64,000 nt of DNA. Source: Andrena cerasifolii. Lineage: Eukaryota > Arthropoda > Insecta > Hymenoptera > Andrenidae. The notes beneath the pieces are model-generated. The model made no database searches. It was given only the letters and a program-made list of their open reading frames with translations, and had not been told where the DNA came from. Shown piece after piece: positions 38,501 through 45,936 of the stretch. The translations under genes were made by a program, and so were the position numbers. The stretch spans positions 24,193,433 through 24,257,432 of the forward strand of contig NC_135120.1 of the NCBI RefSeq assembly GCF_050908995.1, in the 5' to 3' direction. Each line of letters begins with the position of its first letter. Positions within the stretch are counted from its first letter, which is position 1.

Positions 38501-39117
38501 TAAGCACGCATAGTTGGCAAGCCTGGGAGCGTGAAAACAGGCGGACACAACTTGCTCGCGCGAAGTAACTAGCTAAGAGTTTCGTGCTGTAGCTCGTTCA
38601 ATAAAGCAAGTATGTACATATGTGGCCAATCGGGGCGAGTAAGGTGCGTAGGCTCTGCGCGAGTGTTGCTTGTCCCGTGATCAGTAAAGAATTAAATGCA
38701 TGACTCGCGATTAAATCGCGGTAATCGAATTCTCGAGCATATCCTTGAACTAACTTGTGTAGAATAAATAACGTAACGTCACGTTGTAGTGAATCTCATT
38801 GTCAGCTACGTAATCCTATGTAAATATGAAATATATAATCCGTTCGAACGTTTACCGAACCGTTTCATTAATAGTGAAACATACACATAGACATCACGAG
38901 CGAGCATCGTTGGGTGATAGATTATGTGCTCCTGCATCGGAGTAGAGAAATTGTGCGCGTGTTCATTTGTGACGAAGTGCTTGTCCATCTCACCTGGTAC
39001 TATTTCCTGAGAGGTCATTTGGAGAAGGAGTGCAAGCTGTTGTCGCTCGGACATCCGCGCTGGGTAACCGCGGAAACGACTGTTACCGCCTGCGGGCATT
39101 CCGTCCTCATAACTCAT
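7075..39117 (-). CDS. ANKRD11/ANKRD12-type chromatin regulator (whole gene, 8 exons)
   Basis: Minus-strand exons: 38994-39117, 37713-37910, 22726-23004, 13545-13678, 10098-10607, 8789-9847, 7947-8402, 7075-7254. Every join is GT-AG and in frame, giving 979 aa. Two regions identify the family. Near the N-terminus, MSERQQLALLLQMTSQE matches the LSERKQMALLMQMT block just before the ankyrin repeats of ANKRD12. The C-terminal 210 residues carry EKEKLVLSVEQEILRVHGRA, FLSWLQDVDDKWEK, HAVQRMDWEWK and the exact-type ending VSDDFDLLPA. Vertebrate members are large nuclear cofactors binding p160 coactivators and histone deacetylases. The middle here is low-complexity Ser/Thr/Asn/Gly with basic patches. 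It is far shorter than the vertebrate proteins (over 2000 aa). Only one eroded ankyrin repeat is visible. Further 5' exons are possible. Confidence 0.88.
7483..7926. mobile_element. TTAA-flanked non-autonomous DNA element
   Basis: Left end TTAA|GGGGACAGTCTCATCAAA (TTAA at 7479-7482) and right end AATGAGAATATCCCC|TTAA (TTAA at 7927-7930). Termini are inverted and diverged. TTAA duplications point to piggyBac-like transposition. No ORF. It lies in the last intron of the ANKRD11/12-like gene. Confidence 0.6.
7947..8402 (-). CDS. ANKRD11/12-like exon 7, conserved C-terminal domain
   Basis: Acceptor CATTTCAG, donor AAG|GTAACG, 152 codons, residues 769-920. It begins IERRRKGLFPVQPKPPQGFK and continues with the Tyr/Arg-rich helix of the family: EKERYRLRMQHVVEKEKLVL, RVHGRAARALANQ, then NGRLFLSWLQDVDDKWEKIK. 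This is the strongest match in the gene. A TTAA-flanked element ends 20 bp from its donor. Confidence 0.95.
8789..9847 (-). CDS. ANKRD11/12-like exon 6 (large low-complexity exon)
   Basis: Acceptor TAATTACAG, donor CAG|GTACTT, 353 codons, residues 416-768. Mostly Ser/Thr/Asn-rich disordered sequence, with short ordered-looking patches VPPLKIVIPQ and ELHPRKRKMKPNKE. It ends in HPHDQPITNCYQLFLNIRKQ, the start of the conserved C-terminal domain. ORFs on the opposite strand here are composition shadows. Confidence 0.88.
10098..10607 (-). CDS. ANKRD11/12-like exon 5
   Basis: Acceptor CTTACAG, donor AAA|GTAAGC, phase 0 at both ends, residues 246-415. Low complexity: Ser/Gly/Thr/Asn-rich, with a VYEFKSSKEPTPVRG segment and a nuclear-localisation-like cluster ENRRKKRKDSEP after an acidic run. 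Local GC is much higher than in the flanking introns, as expected of coding sequence. Confidence 0.85.
10762..11616. mobile_element. TTAA-flanked element with internal foldback
   Basis: Termini GGGGGGAATCGTATTCTTT and AAAGAATAAGATTCCCCCC are inverted and bounded by TTAA at 10758-10761 and 11617-11620. ACATAG and its complement follow just inside. Inside, arms at about 11211-11290 and 11500-11580 are reverse complements (CTTCGCATATGTTGTCAA and its complement), so the copy is composite. The 78-codon minus-strand ORF at 11170-11406 is only an arm of this palindrome. No transposase is seen. Confidence 0.65.
11617..13544. other. Intron of the ANKRD11/12-like gene, no gene seen
   Basis: AT-rich intronic sequence. 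A second TTAAGGGGATATTCTCA terminus starts at 11617, matching the right end of the element at 7483-7926, but its partner end was not found. The mirrored 66-codon ORFs at 12053-12257 are a symmetric coincidence without family resemblance. No RNA gene was recognised. Confidence 0.5.
13545..13678 (-). CDS. ANKRD11/12-like exon 4
   Basis: Acceptor TTCTCCACAG at 13679-13688, donor CAG|GTACTG. Encodes DRSGTGQSGSSPRVTLRLNQ followed by a Lys/Gly/Arg-rich stretch. An internal CAG|GTGCGAG could serve as an alternative donor that would drop the basic stretch. Placement rests on splice sites, phase and composition rather than on homology. Confidence 0.6.
20215..20330. repeat. Inverted repeat of GA/CT-rich sequence
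   Basis: GAGTGAGAGAACCCGAGAAC plus GAGCGAGAGGGAATGAAA on the left is mirrored by TTTCGTTCCCTCTCGCTC plus TTGGGTTTTCTCACTC on the right. The arms of about 44 bp are separated by about 20 bp, a strong potential hairpin. Confidence 0.75.
21443..21478. repeat. (GA)n microsatellite
   Basis: A nearly pure run of GA dinucleotides inside the large intron. Confidence 0.9.
22584..22636 (-). ncRNA. tRNA-like sequence (tRNA pseudogene or SINE head)
   Basis: Read on the minus strand, TGGCTGAAAGCG resembles a Pol III A box. GGTTCAAGCCC fits the B box with a canonical 7-nt TTCAAGC T-loop between TCGG and CCGA. Short stems for the D arm (GCT/AGC), anticodon arm (AGCGT/ACGTT) and acceptor (CCTG/CAGG) can be drawn, with GTA in an 8-nt loop. 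A T6 run follows immediately, as for a Pol III terminator. The acceptor stem is too short for a working tRNA. Confidence 0.3.
22726..23004 (-). CDS. ANKRD11/12-like exon 3, polyglutamine exon
   Basis: Acceptor GTGCAG, donor AAAG|GTAAG. It encodes a Ser/Pro/Thr-rich start, a glutamine tract with Glu interruptions, a second short Gln run and a Pro/Ala segment ending in PPQNK. It joins in frame to exon 2 (split Asp) and to the exon at 13678 (split Val). There is no folded domain. The CAG/CTG tract lies at about 22867-22900 and is likely polymorphic. Confidence 0.75.
22867..22900 (-). repeat. CAG repeat encoding polyglutamine
   Basis: Interrupted CAG/CAA tract (CTG on the plus strand) in ANKRD11/12-like exon 3, encoding nine consecutive Gln after a Gln/Glu lead. 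Confidence 0.9.
24278..24666. mobile_element. TA-flanked MITE (Tc1/mariner-like)
   Basis: Terminal inverted repeats AGGTGAATGTCCCAATTTCT and its exact complement, about 27 bp, bounded by TA at 24276-24277 and 24667-24668. The interior has a second diverged copy of the TGTCCC-ATTTCTG-TCA motif next to the left end and another, inverted, near 24445-24470. Confidence 0.75.
25898..26133. mobile_element. Foldback element with TCTAGAxACAAAAG arms
   Basis: GTACGTCTACGCGACGACAC and TTTTGTGTCTAGATCAAG on the left are matched by the complementary CTTGATCTAGACACAAAA and GTCGTCGTGTAGACGTAC on the right. The CTAGACACAAAAG motif is duplicated in the right arm. No coding sequence. Confidence 0.7.
26302..26434. 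mobile_element. hAT-type MITE, 133 bp
   Basis: Terminal repeats CAGGGTTGCCAGGAATTTCC and its complement extend about 33 bp inward (CTACCGTAGTGGAGG against CCTC-CTACTACGGTAG). Flanks TGCACAGC and TGCACAAC form an 8-bp duplication with one mismatch. The length and ends are those of a hAT MITE. The small ORFs across it are palindrome shadows. Confidence 0.85.
26527..27266. mobile_element. Large hAT-like foldback element, interrupted
   Basis: Starts CAGGGTTGCCAGAA and ends CTTCTGGCAACGCTG. The arms carry GTGACGTAGTAGGGAGTAGT (left) and the complement at about 27163-27180, plus CGACTTGTGCACACCA at 26942 and 27124. The left arm is broken by the element at 26590-26852. The outer 8-bp flanks do not match, so the true outer ends are uncertain; further CAACCCTG ends occur to 27591. 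Confidence 0.65.
26590..26852. mobile_element. hAT-type MITE nested in the foldback
   Basis: Ends CAGGGCCGTTTTA and TAAGACGGCCCTG with subterminal CCTAGGCAC copies. Perfect 8-bp duplication GGAACAGC at 26582-26589 and 26853-26860. Removing it restores the left arm of the surrounding inverted repeat, so it inserted later. Confidence 0.9.
29543..29734 (-). pseudogene. Possible mariner-like transposase relic
   Basis: A 63-residue frame containing HWHAKETDFLFLEIVLLGEF and later PYLANIDELNRRILTYF. The order vaguely follows the WPxRSPDLTPxDFFLWG...LxxRI end of mariner-type transposases. The DDE residues themselves are not convincing, there is no start or upstream domain, and no inverted termini were found. 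It could equally be a chance ORF. Confidence 0.25.
30033..30240. other. Orphan exon-like block of unknown identity
   Basis: A sharply GC-richer island in AT-rich intron, open on both strands. Plus: a 40-odd-codon frame including ALETDHFLKNAGAWRYETF then a stop, and a perfect CAG|GTAAGCC donor at about 30189. Minus: open for over 100 codons through the block. No recognised family. It could be a captured exon, a retrocopy fragment or a non-coding transcript. Confidence 0.3.
32504..32549. repeat. (TA)n microsatellite
   Basis: A run of about 23 TA units. Confidence 0.95.
34497..34680 (+). mobile_element. LINE 3' end fragment, copy 1
   Basis: Contains CTCGAGAACCAATGATCGGA, TAATGCGGTTTTCACCGTTG and TATAGAGCATTTTTCGAGG. 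The 'GATnGxTGCGGTTTTCACC...ATAGAG' string is common in RTE-type LINE tails of arthropods. It is repeated in direct orientation about 400 bp downstream. Confidence 0.55.
34893..35070 (+). mobile_element. LINE 3' end fragment, copy 2
   Basis: Direct, diverged repeat of the segment at 34497-34680 (CTCAAGAACCACTGTACGGA, TGATGCGGTTTTCACCG, TATAGAGCATTTCTCGGGG, GCAGTGACGATTTTAGT). The copies differ by scattered substitutions, so they are old. Confidence 0.55.
35674..35769. mobile_element. TAA-flanked hairpin MITE, 96 bp
   Basis: Perfect arms of about 30 bp starting AGGTCTGCGCACACATATCC and ending in the complement, with TAA at 35671-35673 and 35770-35772. Three-base TAA/TTA duplications are the mark of PIF/Harbinger elements. 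Nearly the whole element is stem. Confidence 0.8.
36827..37214. mobile_element. TA-flanked MITE
   Basis: Ends TGTGACGTGCTCTG and CAGAGCACGTCACA, with TA on both sides (36825-36826 and 37215-37216). The subterminal TTAAAAAGG/CTTTTTTA also matches. The interior is AT-rich and non-coding. It lies 0.5 kb downstream, in transcript direction, of ANKRD11/12-like exon 2. Confidence 0.75.
37713..37910 (-). CDS. ANKRD11/12-like exon 2 with eroded ankyrin repeat
   Basis: Acceptor TTTTTAG, donor G|GTAAGT. A Ser/Thr linker is followed by about 35 residues (73-107) that align position by position with ankyrin repeat 1 of ANKRD11/12. NGESPVQ stands where the family has RGETPLH, and VNGYDLNAKETSG stands for the LGANVNVKDFAG part. 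The Leu-His pair of the repeat is Val-Gln and the following AAxxG helix signature is lost. Confidence 0.75.
38994..39117 (-). CDS. ANKRD11/12-like exon 1 (first recognised)
   Basis: Encodes residues 1-41, ending in SERQQLALLLQMTSQEIVP with a CAG|GTGAGA donor. The ATG at 39117 is the first in-frame ATG after sequence lacking other support. The open frame continues upstream without ATG (a GTG at 39180), so a coding exon further 5' cannot be excluded. Codon 42 is split with the next exon. Confidence 0.75.
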
Positions 39118-39600
39118 GTAACTCGGACTCGAAAACGCGCGTGAAGGATCGTGGTATACACTCGAGGGGAAGGATGCCACCCGCGGATAGACGCACGTTT
39201 CTAATCGTGGGCCCGCGGTGATTCGCCACGAGCAGAGATAACCTAAAATCGCGCGGTCGGTTCACGCCATTTTGACCTACCGAGCGCGCACAGATACGTG
39301 AATCGACAGTCACGCGACACGTACGCAGTCACACGCGCCAAAACCGATCGCATCTGACGAACACCGAGAATCGTCGCTGGCGATTTATGCACTCTTGTTT
39401 CCCGGGCCGACGATTTGATTTCACGACGCGGCATGTGTGTGCGTGCTCTTTCGAAAACGAGATTCGTGACACACGACTCGGGGGCACAGTGCGCAATATG
39501 ACGCAACGTTTGCGTTGTGTTTACAGTTGGTATCTCTGTCAGGAGCGTGCATCGCGCCAACATTCAAATCAACAATACAATTAAACGCAGCCTTGCAACA
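39118..39600 (-). promoter_or_regulatory. CpG-rich 5' region of the ANKRD11/12-like gene
   Basis: High GC and many CpGs (CGCGCG, CGCGGG, CACGCG runs) just upstream of the first recognised exon, with no family-supported ORF. It is a likely 5' UTR/promoter, by composition and position only. No TATA box is evident. Confidence 0.45.
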
Positions 39601-40099
39601 AATCACTGTCATCGAGGCAGATTATTTTTGGATGGAGCAAAGCTTGAAATGTAGGGAATAATGAGTATAAATACATCTTGAAATATTAGCCATTTTTATA
39701 AATATACGTGGCTTTAGATATTTGTATCTGTTTAACTGCGGTAGAATTAAAATATTTTTCAACCCCTGATAACAATCTGCCAGCAGATTGACAGCAGGGT
39801 CTGCCGGCAAATGCGGTGCAGTCTGTGTCCGCATTCAGCTACGGTTCTGCAGGCAGATCCTGCTGCCCGTCTGACACATCAAACAGCGGCATCTGAAGGC
39901 CACAATTGCCAAACAATTCCGTACGCGTGTATCTCTACCCTTACATAACCAATAAGCAGATTCTGCAGTTTAGTAAATAATTAATTCTACTTATTTCAAA
40001 AAGTATTTATTCTTTCTTTAATTATATACAGGATTGGTAATTACAATTATTACAAAATAATATAAATAGTACATATAAATCCAAAGAGGAACTTTCCAT

Positions 40100-40680
40100 A
40101 TTAACATTTACAAATTCATATACCAAATTTTATTCAATATTTCCGACTTCTTTTGTGTGTAGAATCATCCCTGTTGTGTTAGCGCTGAAAACAAATACAA
40201 TATAGGTATAAAATAAAACGTAACGTACGAATAAACAGGATACATGCGATACTTACTTCAGCTCCTTCTCCACACAGTACACACCCTAGGCGATCATACA
40301 TGCTCCTGCAAACATTAACACTTATAAGAAAACATGTGTTAAATTATTATATACGAAACAAGACGCTAAACATTCGCACTTCGCGCATAACCCTACTTCT
40401 CTGAGTTACAGATAACGTGAGTCTCGATTTCCGCGACGTAGATAATTGAAAATTATTCAATTCCATAATTACGTTCACTTTCTGGATACTTCGAGAAGAT
40501 ATGTCTGGATATTGACACTTAGAATCGCGTGGAATATTCTTCGAGCGTTCGTCTTGAAACACAACGGATACCGCTTTGAACAAAGGGTACCTATGTAGAT
40601 GCACCACGAGTACCAATGTGGAGGTAAAATGGGCAACGCTTGGATTGGCTGCGCCATAATGCTGAAACTTGTGAGTGGTC
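40100..40680 (-). ncRNA. Putative small spliced transcript, product unknown
   Basis: On the minus strand a TTTGCAG acceptor at about 40309 opens a 45-bp exon (40265-40308) with donor GAA|GTAAGT. A TTTTCAG acceptor near 40185 opens a last exon holding AATAAA at about 40130. Upstream lies a CpG-rich stretch with CCAAT and an ATGGCGCAG start. Short frames are possible (for example ending SMYDRLGCVLCGEGAER and stop when the small exon joins the last one), but the 5' exon and phase could not be fixed. It may be a small protein gene or a lncRNA. Confidence 0.35.
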
Positions 40681-40714
40681 AAGGGTGCGTTCGGTTTCGC
40701 GCATTGAGTGCATA

Positions 40715-40804
40715 GGGCGGCATTCTCAGTCGCTACTTATTCTTAAGCAAATGCTTAAGCATTCGGCATCCTTTAAGAATAAGTAGCGACTGAGAACGCC
40801 GCCC
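40715..40804. mobile_element. 90-bp hairpin MITE
   Basis: GGGCGGCATTCTCAGTCGCT and ACTTATTCTTAA form the left arm; TTAAGAATAAGTAGCGACTG and AGAACGCCGCCC form the right arm. One mismatch in about 33 bp. Flanked by ATA on both sides. Confidence 0.8.
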
Positions 40805-43800
40805 ATAGACTGCATAGTTAGTCGCGCATGCGTATTTATCTCTTTGCGTACGCTTTGAAATGCGTACCCGCGCGTTACGTTGGAATCATTCGCGTAATAA
40901 TACATATCGAGCGTTATTGACGTCAGTCTATAATTTTATTACAATGACAACAAATGCAGAGCTATGTGTGAATACATATTCTACTTTTAAAACGTGTATC
41001 GAATTTTAATAAATGTTTTCTCAGTCAAGAGTTATGATGTTTTTAAGAAATGGGTCTCATATTCGGCTAATTTAAATTGAATTTGAGGCTCCCCTACTTC
41101 TTAATTCAGGATGGTCTTACTAAGCCTACAACTACAATTGGATAGCATCTATTTTAGAGAATTTATGGAGATATAAATATACGGAGCTATTTTTCACCAG
41201 AACGTAACTGATGTTCTGGTATTTGTTCATACTCATCATTCCCTACACCCTCAGTTGAGGCTCGTCCCAAAAATGATTCTTTCTAATAATAGCTATCAGA
41301 TAATTAATAAGGGTTGCAGCCATCAAAGGGGCTGAAAAATTTACTTATTGTTAGAGATAAGAATAAAGTATTTTGACTAATAAAATATACTCTTGTAAGT
41401 TTTGTGTTTTTTTTAATAAAGAAGATGGGTTTACATATCGCATCACGTATCATTCAATTCTAAACTAATAATGGGGAGTTTTGCCATATGATTGCTAAAG
41501 TTGCATGTACATTCATTAAATAAATAGTCACTTCAACCAAATGGAAATGATAGAAAATCTGGGTACTACAATTATCGACTATGGTAATTTCGATCTAATG
41601 AATATAATAGGCCATGTAGAGCCACCACATACATATACAGATATATATTAATTTTGCTCACGCTGTCCATTGTAAATAGGACAATCGATTGGATTTCACT
41701 CGCATTCTTATCACTGTCACTCATGCACGTGTTCATTTCATACTATTCCGCATCTCGTGTTTATTGTAACGACATTATAATTTAATTATGAATAATGATA
41801 AGAACACATCATTTAATTGTATCTAACGCAGTAGCTACCTACCAGTAACATTATAGAAAATACATAACGACTTTCTTATCGTCAGACCGATTACATACGA
41901 ATTGTTACTTGTTAATTGACATTTCCAATACTGCGAATTGCACGCAAATTTTCTTTTGCTGATGTACAATTATAACATCAAATGTCATAAGAAAGTGGAA
42001 GAAATTAATAAACTAAACGTACCTAATGAGAAAGAAACGAGAGATATAATAGTTATTCGCCTCTTTCGTTTATTTTTAAGGACAATATCTCATTTGATTT
42101 TTCTAAATTTAAAAACTCTGTACTGTGCAATCAACTTTCGAAATTCATCGATACATTTGTCAATTATTCATTCGGTCATTAGATTTTTTAAATATTGATG
42201 TAGGCTGAGAAAATTAATTGTCATAACTTTTCTCTACCGTGTATACAGTTATTAGAAAAATCATAAATAACTTTGTCATGTTTGTCAAGTGTATGTACAT
42301 ATACATAGACTGGAATAGTAACAATTATAGTAATTTCGAATTTTGGAAGATCCGTGTTTAAAAATAATAATAAAGAGATTGCAAATAGTATATTTAATAT
42401 AAATATAACTATGTTTGCATTTTTGTCAGTACAGTAATTTTCAAAGAAACCATACATCTCAGAACATTTTAGAAATAATACAATTTTCAAATAATACTTT
42501 GTTATACACACAGTTGGAGAGTAAAATTTTACAAGCCAAAGGAATACCGTAGCAGTAATTTTGTTACATACAAAATGAATACTATTTATATGAGCATAAA
42601 CACTGCCTGATGCATTATATGTCAATTATTCTACTTTTACATCCATTCCTATAAAGTAATAATATTTTATTAATTTCGCACATCCCACGATAATACAATC
42701 ACAGAGAATGGTGTAAGACAAATACACAATATCTATAGGATGGCAGAAGAGAAGAATTTTTCAAGAACATGAATCGCTCTCCATTGGAATGAGGCATAAT
42801 GGGAAACATGTATATTTGAGTGTTATAAATTCTTCGAAAAGTAGTTGGACAGAGTGGTCGTGTATAATATTGGGTTCAAATTCATTGCAGAAGCTAAGTC
42901 GTCAATTATCATTTTTACAGAGATTCTGTTTAGTCCCATTTTTATTGGTCTGTCTGTAAAGGTAAGTGTTTTAAGAAGTATAAAGAAATAAATTTATCAA
43001 TGAAATTTCTCAATATCTTTCGCCAATATGTTCCTCGATGTCATCTGTGCATTTCTTTGTCGTGTATGCGCATGTATACGCATATGTATATGTGTATATA
43101 TATATATATACAGATACATATACATGTACATGTAAACACAAATTATATCAAGAGTTAGAAAGACTAGTAGTTTTATACTAACTTAGTTGTTAATACACAT
43201 ATACAACAAGTCCTTTATACAGGACGCTCCTGCATTACAAATAGGAAAACTTAAGAATTGTTTTCACGTTTCGTGTTTAAAGATTTGCAATCTATTTAAG
43301 GTGTCCTTGTCGCACCTTTGTCTTTCTGGTCATTGAGTGTAATACACATAAAGCTCTGACAGTTCCTGTATCAAGAAGATCTGGAAACTTTAATAGGGGT
43401 AGTTTGGTAAGCTTCTAACATTTTGCCTGGGGAATGGATTGACCTATCTATGTTACATCGATACAGATATCAATTATTACTTTGATTAGTTATAAACTTA
43501 GATTCGTTACATATTATTACTGAACTGCAATGGCTTAATAATATTTCTTTACTTTCTGACAGTCAGAGGGACGATAGGTTGTAGCAGTACGTGATATAAA
43601 TTATCAGTATCTTCTGCTCCTTTTTTATAGAAAAATAATTATAAAGGCTATTAAAATTCGTTTTGTGTAGTAACCCTGTAATAACAAAAATGTTACAGCA
43701 AAATAGGATAATGTTTGAAACCAGCTTGTATGTAATGGTTGTGCATAGGCAGTTTAGTAATTGTACTTTATGTGACAAAAGCTTATTAATTAAATGTGTG

Positions 43801-45526
43801 CTACTATATAAATTCATGCTTTAAAAGATAGTACGAACTGATTTTGCAACTTTTGATTGATTTTGGTTCACGTACCGTAAACCCATACATCGTAACCATC
43901 TTTTGTTTTCATTATAAACAATTATGGTTATAATTTCACGCAATTCACTAACTAATTAACCTTGTGATTAAACGCATGTATTGTTACTGCCTAAGTTTAT
44001 CATATCTACTTACTTGAACGGTCATTAAGATTTCATTTATAACTATAACAACAACGATGATGACAGTAATGATCGTTATGATATTATAATGAATGATGAT
44101 AAATAGCGATAATTACAACTTTATAATTATTAATTCTCATTCATGTACTAAGCATCGTACACTATCTGTTTTAATGGAATGTCTATCTTGATTTTCATTA
44201 GAGTTCGAAGGAAACTACGGTTGATACTGAGTATATTTTTTTTACCATCGGAGCTACATTTTATATGTACCTATTACTTTTCCTTATTTTCGACTTAACG
44301 ATAATTTCAATTTTGTTGCATTTCGTCTTTAACACTATCAATGAAAATAAAAAAATTTCATCCTTAAGGCAGGTGCAGAAATGAATTTTGTATTTAGGGA
44401 TAACGTACACTAAAAATGACTAACTGAATGTATATAGATAACATTATCCTGCCCGAGGTGTTTAAATGATCATAATTTTCCTAGCTATGAGCAAATGTTG
44501 TTTGGTTTCGATCGATTTATGTGCCTCCTTTAAGTTGCTAGTTTTGTAGCGGTGAGTTTCTCTACCAGTCTTTTCTCCTTCTCCGTACCTAGGCATTTTT
44601 AATTATTAAAATCGTCATATTTGAACCCTGTGTTTTTCACTGCGTCACGTTTTCGACAACATCTGTGTATGGCACAAATGAATATAGAGCCCCAATAGCT
44701 AATAATATGTATACATTTTACCCTCTTCCACGCGGACGAGTCAATTGCGGGGAAGACTTTAGAATTTATATTTTTTATACTCCTTTTATCTATACTAACC
44801 CTGTCCTAAAATTTGAGGTTTCTCTCTGCCAATGTTAGTGTTATATTCTGTGCCAATGTTTACACTATACACCCGCCATTTTTCTTTCTCTCTTCCTTTA
44901 AGTAGATTCTTTTACCATAGGCATTAACATGCATAGCACTATTATTACGGCAATGAAATTAATAGCGATTAATGAAGAAATCGCTTTAATTGCTTCATAC
45001 GTGTTGCCATTGTGTTATAGAAATCTTTGGTTAATTTTACAAAATTCACTTGCCCACAATTACGGTTAATAAGAGGAGTTCCAATTTTGGCAATTCTGGA
45101 ACATGGAAGTCAATCATCGCTGTTGCTGCTAAAGTTGTAAGGAAAGACTGTCAATATGGTAGTATTCGATGATCTGATGTTAACAGTTGGTAGCGCACGT
45201 TGTCCACTTGCATCTGTTGCACGCTAAAGTCTCCACAAACTGGATCTTCGGGCTCCAGATCCTGATCCTGTTGTGCATACATAATGGCTTCGTTAGATCT
45301 AATCTACGGTCAGGCTCCTACCTCTACAAAAAGCATTAGTGAACGTACGACTTGAAGAAAGCTGATATCTATGACTTTACAGATTCTACAACCAATGCTG
45401 GAGTTTCGCTAAGTGCTGCTAATGAAATTGCCTTTTGATAACGTTTGGACAAGCTTGTGAATCAATTTCTCGAATAAATATTAGTGGAGAACGCAATGGT
45501 ACCGGCTTGTTTTACGACATCCTCCT
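40805..45526. other. AT-rich region downstream of the PDE7 gene
   Basis: No protein gene supported; ORFs here (for example 42221-42625 minus) are compositional. Part of it is expected to be PDE7 3' UTR. Contains a TATA/CATATA microsatellite at about 43070-43130. Confidence 0.5.
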
Positions 45527-45936
45527 TTATCTATGATTGTACCGACCAGCATGAGATATGGCCACCATCTCTATGGGCAGGGAACCTCTTCGCTTGATGA
45601 GCGGTTCAGGAATCGAGTCCCTTTTTCCGAGTTCCCTCTTCCATTTAAGCAATGTGCCATTATCGTTTCCATCTGTGGATCCTCCAGAAAACATTTCTGG
45701 TCCTCCAGAACTTCTCCTCCTCAAAACCTTTTTCCGATTACGAGGCTTACCATTTATGCTACTCCTATTGAACATATCACGGCGCAATTCAGATATGTCT
45801 GCTGGCACTGAACCCCGCCGCGGAGACGGCATGCCAGGTCCGGTGCTATCAATTATTCTTGTTATTCCATTATTGTTGCTACTTCCGGTATTGTTATTAT
45901 TGTTGTTATTATTCATTGGGAGATTCTCTCGCTCAT
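45527..45936 (-). CDS. Pde7: PDE7 last exon with polyAsn and RRGS motifs
   Basis: The acceptor GATTCTAG keeps frame (an alternative AG 14 bp upstream would give an immediate stop). NERENLPMNN leads to an Asn run, then PSPRRGSVPADISELRRD, VLRRRSSGG, IKRRGSLPIEMVAIS and a stop after RYNHR. Confidence 0.8.

Noticed and set aside
42221..42625. 134-codon minus ORF with hydrophobic stretches (receptor-like?)
   Set aside because: Hydrophobicity follows from AT-rich codons; no receptor signature or exon structure, and it lies in the presumed PDE7 downstream region.
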